The position numbers and the translations under genes were made by a program. A stretch of DNA of 28,356 nt from an uncultured Oscillospiraceae bacterium (GTDB taxonomy: Bacteria > Bacillota > Clostridia > Oscillospirales > Oscillospiraceae), in assembly GCA_900763995.1 (NCBI GenBank), contig CAAFMK010000055.1:1-28356 (forward strand), read 5' to 3'. Below, in pieces: positions 7,136-12,488 of this stretch; position 1 is the stretch's first letter; each line of letters starts with the position of its first letter. The notes under the pieces were generated by a model. The model was given only the letters and a program-made list of their open reading frames with translations, was not told the origin of the DNA and searched no databases.

Positions 7136-7912
7136 TTGCCTAGACCAAGAAAGTATAGACAGGTATGTCAGTTCCCCCAGACCGTTAGCTTTGTTCCCGC
7201 TGATCTGGAGGGTGAGCAGCCTGGTATCATTCTGGAGGTAGACGAGTACGAGGTAGTCCGCCTTATCGATAAAGAGGGGCTTTCTCAGGAGGAGTGCGGG
7301 GAGCATATGGGCATTGCCCGCACCACTGTACAGCAGATTTATGCCAATGCCCGTAAAAAACTGGCAGATATGCTGGTAGATGGTGTTCCGCTTCAGATTG
7401 CGGGGGGCGACTTTCGCCTGTGTGATGGTACCCGCTCCATGCACCACTGCAATGAATGTTTCATGTATCAATTTCGTCAACAGTATCAAAAAACAAAAGG
7501 AGATCATAGTATGAGAATCGCAGTCACTTATGAAAATGGAAACATTTTTCAGCACTTTGGACACACAGAACAGTTTAAACTCTATGATGTGGAGGATGGA
7601 GCTGTGGTATCCTCTCAGGTCACCAGTACAAATGGCAGCGGCCACGGCGCTCTGGCGGGCGTACTCACAGCCCTACAGGTGGACACTTTGATCTGCGGTG
7701 GAATTGGTGGTGGAGCCAAGTCCGCTCTGGATGCAGCAGGGATCAAGCTCTATGGAGGTGTCTCCGGGGATGTTGACAAGGCGGTACAGGCCCTGCTGGA
7801 TGGCACCCTCTCCTTTGACCCCAATGTGGCTTGCAGCCACCATGGCGAAAATCACCACGGCCACCATGGCCACCATGGGGGGAGCTGCGGGGAGCACGGC
7901 TGCACCCATTGA
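7136..7912 (+). CDS. UPF0251/DUF134 helix-turn-helix protein fused to a NifX/NifB-type metal-cofactor-binding domain
   Basis: This 258-residue, two-domain protein begins MPRPRKYRQVCQFP, the standard start of UPF0251/DUF134 putative DNA-binding proteins. A sigma-70-region-4-like helix-turn-helix follows at about residues 48-75 (LSQEECGEHMGIARTTVQQI). After a Cys/His segment (CDGT...HHCNECF) comes the second domain, from residue 126: MRIAVTYENGNIFQHFGHTE, VDTLICGGIGGGAKSALDAAGI. This is the dinitrogenase iron-molybdenum cofactor-binding fold shared by NifX, NifY and the NifB C-terminus. The tail is rich in His and Gly, with ten His and three Cys in the last 27 residues, suggesting metal binding. 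The start is a TTG at 7136, chosen for the family N-terminus and the AGGAGGTG five bases upstream. An upstream TTG at 7112 lacks a ribosome binding site. No nitrogenase genes are nearby, so a role in metal or Fe-S sensing is inferred only. Confidence 0.9.
   Translation: MPRPRKYRQVCQFPQTVSFVPADLEGEQPGIILEVDEYEVVRLIDKEGLSQEECGEHMGIARTTVQQIYANARKKLADMLVDGVPLQIAGGDFRLCDGTRSMHHCNECFMYQFRQQYQKTKGDHSMRIAVTYENGNIFQHFGHTEQFKLYDVEDGAVVSSQVTSTNGSGHGALAGVLTALQVDTLICGGIGGGAKSALDAAGIKLYGGVSGDVDKAVQALLDGTLSFDPNVACSHHGENHHGHHGHHGGSCGEHGCTH
7498..7513 (+). promoter_or_regulatory. Internal ribosome binding site and in-frame ATG at the domain junction
   Basis: AAAAGGAG ends at 7502, eight bases before an in-frame ATG at 7511. 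That ATG is exactly the first codon of the NifX-like domain. Initiation here would make a separate 133-residue metal-binding protein (7511-7912). The ordinary free-standing NifX-like proteins start in just this way. Confidence 0.6.
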
Positions 7913-7931
7913 TTAAATCCTTCAAAGTTTG

Positions 7932-7977
7932 ACCCACCCTGTGATGCTGGTATATAACCACAGTTCACAGGGTGGGT
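7932..7977. terminator. Hairpin terminator between convergent genes
   Basis: A perfect 13-bp stem (7932-7944 ACCCACCCTGTGA with 7965-7977) has a 20-base loop. It lies between the ends of the plus-strand fusion gene and the minus-strand spoIVA. The plus side is followed by TTTCTATGTT and the minus side by CAAACTTTG, so it suits the plus strand better but probably serves both. Confidence 0.75.
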
Positions 7978-8001
7978 TTCTATGTTCCTGTCGTCAGATT
8001 T

Positions 8002-9480
8002 TTATAGAATAATGCAGATCAAGCCGCCAGTGCCCTCGTTAATAATGCGTTGAAGTGTCTCTCGCAGCTTGACACGGGCATCCTCTGGCATCCGTTTGAT
8101 CTTGGCATTGAGATCCTCATTGACCAGTTCATGGAGAGACTTTCCAAAAATATTGGCCTCCCAGATTTTACTGGAATCCCCCTCATATTCCTGAAGGAGG
8201 TAGTGGATCATGTCCTCACTCTGCTTCTCCCCGCCTACAATGGGGGATACCTCTGTTTCGATATCAGCACGGATCATATGGATGGAGGGGGCGCTGGCTT
8301 TCAGGCGTACACCATATCGTCCTCCCTGCTTCATGATTTCCGGCTCCTCCAGCACAAGGGAATCAATAGGGGGCACCACAATACCATACCCTGTTTCCTC
8401 CACCTCCTGGAGGGCATCCGCCACCTTGTCATAGGCCCGTTTTACCCCAGCCAGCTCTGTGAGCAGTGCCATCAGATCTCCATCATCTGCAATCTCAAAG
8501 CCAGACTGCTGGGACAATGTGTTATAGAACAGGGAGCGGGGCAGCTCCAGCGCTGCCGATGACACACCTGTCCCAAGGTCAATGGCAGAAATATGGGCTC
8601 CACTGACCACCTCACAATTCTGAAAGGAGCTAACGGTGCTCTCCACATCCCGAATACGGCGCAGGTTCTCGGTGCCCTCCCGGATGGCGGCATACAGTGC
8701 GGCTTTGATGGGATGTTCCTGGGGAAGGGCATCCACCCAAGGCGGCAGAAACAGATCCAGCTCCTTAAGTGGGAATTCATACAGGACATTTTTTAAAATG
8801 GCATTGATCTCATCTTGATCGAGCTCCAGGCAGTTTACCGCCACACAGGTCACATCATATCGCTGGGCAATGTCCGCCCGAATGGCCCTGGCACGGTCTG
8901 AGGTGGGATAGGCAGAGTTTAGCAGCACCACAAAGGGCTTTCCCATCTCCTTGAGCTCTGAGATCACCCGATCCTCTGCCTCCAGATAATCCTCCCGTGG
9001 AATGTCTGTAATGGTGCCATCTGTGGTAACAACAATTCCGATGGTAGAATGCTCTGAAATCACCTTTCTGGTACCGATTTCAGCGGCCTCTGCCATGGGG
9101 ATCTCATGGTCAAACCAGGGGGTTGTGACCATTCGCTCGGTCTCCCCCTCCAGGTGTCCCACTGCGCCGTTGACCATATAGCCCACACAGTCGATCATCC
9201 GCATCTGGCAGGCGGCACCGCCATCTACTGTCACGGACACAGCATCCTCTGGGACGAATTTTGGCTCCGCAGTCATAATGGTTCGTCCAGAGCCACTTTG
9301 GGGCAGCTCATCTCGGGCCCGCTCCCTGCGGTAGACATTCTCAATGTTGGGAATGACCAATGTTTCCATGAACCGCTTGATAAAGGTGGATTTTCCGGTG
9401 CGAACCGGCCCCACGACGCCGATATAGATATCGCCCTCGGTTCGCAGCGCAATATCCTCATAGATTTTGCGATCTTCCAC
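8002..9480 (-). CDS. spoIVA: Stage IV sporulation protein A (SpoIVA), spore-coat basement ATPase
   Basis: SpoIVA is a mother-cell cytoskeletal ATPase. It polymerises on the outer forespore membrane and anchors the coat. Starting at the GTG at 9480, the protein is 492 residues, the length I recall for B. subtilis SpoIVA, and it aligns without gaps at the N-terminus. The Walker A motif GPVRTGKST places Lys at residue 30. The motif TIMTAEPKFVP places the sensor threonine at 70, with Ala instead of Thr at 71. MIDCVGY places the Walker B Asp at 97. AAGGAGG lies eight bases before this GTG; the in-frame TTG at 9486 is too close to it. The C-terminus ends in a hydrophobic GGLICIIL. It is downstream of the SipL gene but separated by a terminator, with its own candidate sigma-E promoter. 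Confidence 0.97.
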   Translation of the reverse strand: MEDRKIYEDIALRTEGDIYIGVVGPVRTGKSTFIKRFMETLVIPNIENVYRRERARDELPQSGSGRTIMTAEPKFVPEDAVSVTVDGGAACQMRMIDCVGYMVNGAVGHLEGETERMVTTPWFDHEIPMAEAAEIGTRKVISEHSTIGIVVTTDGTITDIPREDYLEAEDRVISELKEMGKPFVVLLNSAYPTSDRARAIRADIAQRYDVTCVAVNCLELDQDEINAILKNVLYEFPLKELDLFLPPWVDALPQEHPIKAALYAAIREGTENLRRIRDVESTVSSFQNCEVVSGAHISAIDLGTGVSSAALELPRSLFYNTLSQQSGFEIADDGDLMALLTELAGVKRAYDKVADALQEVEETGYGIVVPPIDSLVLEEPEIMKQGGRYGVRLKASAPSIHMIRADIETEVSPIVGGEKQSEDMIHYLLQEYEGDSSKIWEANIFGKSLHELVNEDLNAKIKRMPEDARVKLRETLQRIINEGTGGLICIIL

Positions 9481-9522
9481 TTGCAATTCCTCCTTCGGCT
9501 GCGCAAGCCGGTTGTTTCTCTA

Positions 9523-9552
9523 TAGTCTATTGGGATAAGCCGTGGAATATGA
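9523..9552 (-). promoter_or_regulatory. Candidate sigma-E-type promoter of spoIVA
   Basis: On the minus strand there is TCATATT (9546-9552), a 14-base spacer and AATAGACTA (9523-9531). The second element matches about six of nine positions of the sigma-E -10 CATACAATA. spoIVA is a known sigma-E target in B. subtilis. The assignment is by eye against recalled consensus. Confidence 0.5.
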
Positions 9553-9607
9553 CAGACTTATCATAATCAAATGCACAAGTTTTCCTTTATACATCTCTTT
9601 ATTGTGT

Positions 9608-9645
9608 ATAAAAAAGTGTGGTGCGGTTGTTAAACCACACCACAC
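9608..9645 (-). terminator. Rho-independent terminator downstream of the SipL gene
   Basis: On the minus strand a 13-bp stem with one mismatch (9633-9645 GTGTGGTGTGGTT and 9616-9628, loop TAAC) is followed directly by TTTTTT. It ends the sipL transcript about 65 bases after its stop and before the spoIVA promoter. Confidence 0.9.
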
Positions 9646-9709
9646 CACACCAAGCTGTGTCATACATGAATCCCATGATACCGCCCCTAACCATATGCAG
9701 TACACCCTC

Positions 9710-11236
9710 TTACCGTGTGTTTGGAATCAGAAGCATCCGGCCAAGAGGAAGGGCATCTTCCTCCAACTCGTTGGCCTTCATGATCTCCTGTGTGGTGGTA
9801 CCGTAGAATTTTGCAATATCCCACAGACCTTCACCAGGGGCTGCAAGGCGCAGTACCACCGAGGGGCGCTCCCCCTCCCCACAGCTTCTAGCCTCTCCAA
9901 GCTGTGCCGCAACTACAGTTGGTACTCCATTTGTCACTGTTGTCACACAGTGAAACTCAACTGTAAAGCGTACCTCCACTCCGCCGGCCGCCGGTGTGGC
10001 AAAAATCTCCCCTGGACACAGACAATGGCAGCTGCACTTGACGGATTCCAGACAGTCAATACGGCAGGACACCGGAATTGATCGGTGGATACATTGAACC
10101 AGCTCATTTTCATCCAGATACAGCACAGTCAACCAGGCATCTGCTCCCAGCACCAGCTCATTGCCCTCTCTACTCTCCTTTACCTGTCCTAGAGACAACC
10201 GGGCATCTACTACAGAGCGAACCAACTCCCCAGTCTCCAGCAGCTCCCGCACCGCCTGTGGCCGCACAGAGTGCTCTCCCAAACGACACAGGTTTTGCAG
10301 CTGGCTCTCTGTCTCCATCTGCCAAGCTGTACTATACAGATCCTGAAGGAGTGTGACTGAACGCTTGGCACAGACCTGGGCCTGAGCAAGGAGCTCAAGC
10401 TCAATGTCCAGCGCTCTATCATCTCCAGCACTTGGCTGACATTGGAAGCTGGTGACTTCCACATCAACCAGACACTCCCCCTCCTCGACCCCGCTGCTCA
10501 CCTCAATGATCTGGGAAAATGGCACAGATTCGTGGCTGGTGGTCAGTGCTCCTCCAGACTCCTGGAGCAGAAGATACAGCTCCACCATCCCTTTAAAAAT
10601 CAGCTTGCTGCCTATCAGCTTATTCTCTGTACATACTGGCTGTATACGCACCGCCAAAAGCTGTGGGGCCTCCCCCACACCAGATTGCAGCCGAATTTGA
10701 TCAGAGAATGTAAAGGGTTTCTCCTGTACAGAACAGAGCTGGTAGTGCTCTCCCTGATACTGGCGCTGACAGATTGCCCCCTCCTCCGGGTTGAGCACAC
10801 CACAGCAGATCGGCTGTTCTGTAGGCTGGTATGCTTTCACATCCACCACAAGATCTACACGGAGCAAAACTTTGCGGGGATTAAGGGCTCGGGCCTCTGC
10901 ACTGCGCAGCCTTGGACAGGCCAATACAATCCCCTGCTCAGTCAGTCCATCTGCCTGTGCCTGACAGGTGAAGGGCAATCCCACCTCCATTCGGCGCAGA
11001 CCACTGGCCCCCTCTGGCTGGTAGAGAATGGCGGCCCGCACCATACCCGTGACCTGTGCCATCCCCTCCTTGGCCTGTTTTCCAGTGAGAGTAGCCTGAC
11101 CACACACATCTACAATACGCAGAATATCTGGGCAGGCATCTGGTACAATACTCTCCAGTGTCTCCTCCTGACACAAGGTAACATCCAGCAATGTCCCGTA
11201 GCTAATGATCGTATCACGCTCAAATTCCAGTTCCAT
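9710..11236 (-). CDS. sipL: SipL-like spore morphogenesis protein: DUF3794 (SPOCS) domains plus C-terminal LysM
   Basis: This 508-residue protein has repeated DUF3794/SPOCS domains and a C-terminal LysM-type domain (about residues 460-505, with GEGLWDIAKFYGTTTQEIMKAN and LPLGRMLLIPN). This is the architecture of C. difficile SipL, about 520 residues. SipL binds SpoIVA and is needed for coat assembly around the forespore. DUF3794 hallmarks include VPDACPDILRIVD near residue 31 and the FTFSDQI and VVDARLSLGQVKE stretches. No signal peptide is seen, in keeping with a mother-cell protein. The ATG at 11236 has GAGAGG about five bases upstream. The gene lies between spoVM and spoIVA, which strongly supports the SipL assignment over other DUF3794/LysM proteins. 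The strict LysM peptidoglycan-binding role is not assumed, because in C. difficile the LysM mediates SpoIVA contact. Confidence 0.87.
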   Translation of the reverse strand: MELEFERDTIISYGTLLDVTLCQEETLESIVPDACPDILRIVDVCGQATLTGKQAKEGMAQVTGMVRAAILYQPEGASGLRRMEVGLPFTCQAQADGLTEQGIVLACPRLRSAEARALNPRKVLLRVDLVVDVKAYQPTEQPICCGVLNPEEGAICQRQYQGEHYQLCSVQEKPFTFSDQIRLQSGVGEAPQLLAVRIQPVCTENKLIGSKLIFKGMVELYLLLQESGGALTTSHESVPFSQIIEVSSGVEEGECLVDVEVTSFQCQPSAGDDRALDIELELLAQAQVCAKRSVTLLQDLYSTAWQMETESQLQNLCRLGEHSVRPQAVRELLETGELVRSVVDARLSLGQVKESREGNELVLGADAWLTVLYLDENELVQCIHRSIPVSCRIDCLESVKCSCHCLCPGEIFATPAAGGVEVRFTVEFHCVTTVTNGVPTVVAAQLGEARSCGEGERPSVVLRLAAPGEGLWDIAKFYGTTTQEIMKANELEEDALPLGRMLLIPNTR

Positions 11237-11285
11237 GGTGTCCTCTCCCCTTTATCATGGTGTCATCCGGGTTCCGGCTTTGTAA

Positions 11286-11315
11286 CACTATATGCAGGGG
11301 CCTTCCTATGTATAC
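11286..11315 (-). promoter_or_regulatory. Candidate sigma-E-type promoter of the SipL gene
   Basis: On the minus strand there is GTATACAT (11308-11315), a 13-base spacer and CATATAGTG (11286-11294). The second matches six of nine positions of the sigma-E -10. It lies about 50 bases before the ATG and just after the spoVM stop, so sipL may be read both from here and from the spoVM promoter. Confidence 0.4.
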
Positions 11316-11332
11316 CTTTTTGTTTCCTCCGC

Positions 11333-11404
11333 TTACTTTAAGCCGAAGATTTTGCGTAGCAGCCCCCGCAGACATCGGGGGGAACGAACCACTACAATGC
11401 CCAT
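11333..11404 (-). CDS. spoVM: Stage V sporulation protein M (SpoVM), 23-residue amphipathic peptide
   Basis: SpoVM is a tiny amphipathic helix that recognises the convex forespore membrane and tethers SpoIVA to it. The encoded peptide begins MGIVVVRSPRCLRGLLRKIF and ends GLK. It has the family pattern of a hydrophobic start, a Pro at position 9 (the conserved helix-breaking residue of B. subtilis SpoVM), then an alternation of Leu/Ile and basic residues, with Arg/Lys at 7, 10, 13, 17, 18 and 23. The ATG at 11404 is preceded by GGGAGGGGAGG, a very strong ribosome binding site. Position supports the call: in B. subtilis spoVM lies just beyond the prkC-rsgA-rpe-thiN end of the same cluster. It is too short for ordinary gene callers. 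Cys at 11 is unlike B. subtilis. Confidence 0.88.
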   Translation of the reverse strand: MGIVVVRSPRCLRGLLRKIFGLK

Positions 11405-11449
11405 GAAAACGCCTCCCCTCCCTTTTGATCTGGCCGTTTCCGGCTAACT

Positions 11450-11481
11450 CATTCTATGGCACCAGAGCAAAGGTGTGACAC
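11450..11481 (-). promoter_or_regulatory. Candidate sigma-E-type promoter of spoVM
   Basis: On the minus strand there is GTGTCACAC (11473-11481), a 14-base spacer and CATAGAATG (11450-11458). The latter matches seven of nine positions of the sigma-E -10 consensus CATACAATA. The -35 fit is weaker. It lies about 45 bases upstream of the spoVM ATG. Confidence 0.45.
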
Positions 11482-11539
11482 TTCTTTTTAGATTCTGGTG
11501 TGTAACTTTGATTTGCGATCCCTTATGGCATGATAAACC

Positions 11540-11583
11540 ACCCCACTTGTTAGATCGTATGCGTTACTTCTAACAAGTGGGGT
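11540..11583 (-). terminator. Long hairpin ending the housekeeping operon after rsgA
   Basis: A perfect 15-bp stem (11569-11583 ACCCCACTTGTTAGA with 11540-11554, 14-base loop) starts six bases after the rsgA stop. The minus-strand exit is GGTTTATC, so the T-run is poor. It should nevertheless separate the vegetative operon from the sporulation genes, at least partly, or protect the 3' end of the mRNA. Confidence 0.7.
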
Positions 11584-11588
11584 GAAAT

Positions 11589-12488
11589 TCAGTTATCTGC
11601 TTTTTTCTCTTTTCGCTCCCAGTCAGGGATAGACTTTGCCTCTTCATACAGCCGTACATAGCTCTGATGACGGCTCTTAGGGATCTCCCCTGTCTGTACC
11701 GCCTCCAAAACAGCACAACCCTTTTCCTTTAAATGGGCACAGTCCTGAAACTGGCAGTGACCAAGGTAGGGGGAAAATTCTCGAAAGTCGTAATGTAGCT
11801 CCTCTTTTCGTCCCAGCTCCATGTGATCCACATCAAAGGAGGAAAACCCGGGTGTGTCCGCTACCAGCGCCCCATTGGGAAGCCGAAACAGCTCCACATG
11901 GCGGGTGGTATGCCGTCCTCGTCCCAGCTTATCGCTGACCTGAGCGGTGGCCAACCTCATCTCTGGTGCCAGTGCATTGAGCAGGCTGGACTTTCCTACC
12001 CCGGAATTTCCTGTAAAGGCACATGCCTTGTCAGCGATCCGCTCGTATAGGGTCTGGATTCCCTCCCCTGTTTCTGCACTGAGTAAAATGGTTTGAAATC
12101 CAGCTTTCTGGTAGATTTGGGCCAGTTCATCCCCCTGTACCAGATCGCATTTATTGATACAGATCAGGCTGTCACAGCCCCGGCTTTCTGCAATCGTGAC
12201 CACACGATCAATCAGAAATGGGTCAGTCACTGGGATGGCCTGAGCGGCCACCACCACCAGAAGATCAATATTGGCCACCGCCGGACGATAAAACTCGTTT
12301 TTTCTGGGCAGAATCTCATCCAGAGATCCACTTCCGTCCCCCAGTTTGGTAAAGGTCACCCGATCCCCCACCAGAGGACTCTGGCCCTTATGGCGGTGCT
12401 TCCCTCTGGCCCTACAGGTGGTGATGGTGTGACCATCATCCACATAATAAAATCCACTCAGTGCCTTACAGATGATCCCCTCACTCAT
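11589..12488 (-). CDS. rsgA: Ribosome small-subunit-dependent GTPase A (RsgA/YloQ/CpgA)
   Basis: RsgA is a circularly permuted GTPase that helps mature the 30S ribosomal subunit. The layout is an N-terminal OB fold (about residues 1-65), then the G domain with motifs in permuted order: NKCD (G4), GNSGVGKSS (G1), TTRHVELF (G2 region) and DTPGFSSF (G3). A C-terminal zinc finger follows, with GHCQFQDCAHLKEKGC providing Cys and His ligands. At 299 residues it is of normal length. The ATG at 12488 overlaps the prkC stop by eight bases. Its place after prpC-prkC is the B. subtilis arrangement, where RsgA (CpgA) is a PrkC substrate. Here rpe and thiN do not follow, and spoVM is next. Confidence 0.97.
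   Translation of the reverse strand: MSEGIICKALSGFYYVDDGHTITTCRARGKHRHKGQSPLVGDRVTFTKLGDGSGSLDEILPRKNEFYRPAVANIDLLVVVAAQAIPVTDPFLIDRVVTIAESRGCDSLICINKCDLVQGDELAQIYQKAGFQTILLSAETGEGIQTLYERIADKACAFTGNSGVGKSSLLNALAPEMRLATAQVSDKLGRGRHTTRHVELFRLPNGALVADTPGFSSFDVDHMELGRKEELHYDFREFSPYLGHCQFQDCAHLKEKGCAVLEAVQTGEIPKSRHQSYVRLYEEAKSIPDWERKEKKADN

Noticed and set aside
9633..9651. CCACA-type short tandem repeat
   Set aside because: It is one arm of the terminator of the SipL gene (with a complementary arm and T-run) plus a few extra units. It is too short for a functional satellite or CRISPR-like array.
9646..9709. Possible small RNA or tRNA in the spoIVA-sipL gap
   Set aside because: No cloverleaf or conserved RNA motif was seen. 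The stretch is just the 3' untranslated end of sipL before its terminator.
10442..11341. Plus-strand open frame of 299 codons
   Set aside because: It is antisense to the SipL-like gene and to spoVM, with no ribosome binding site and no family resemblance.
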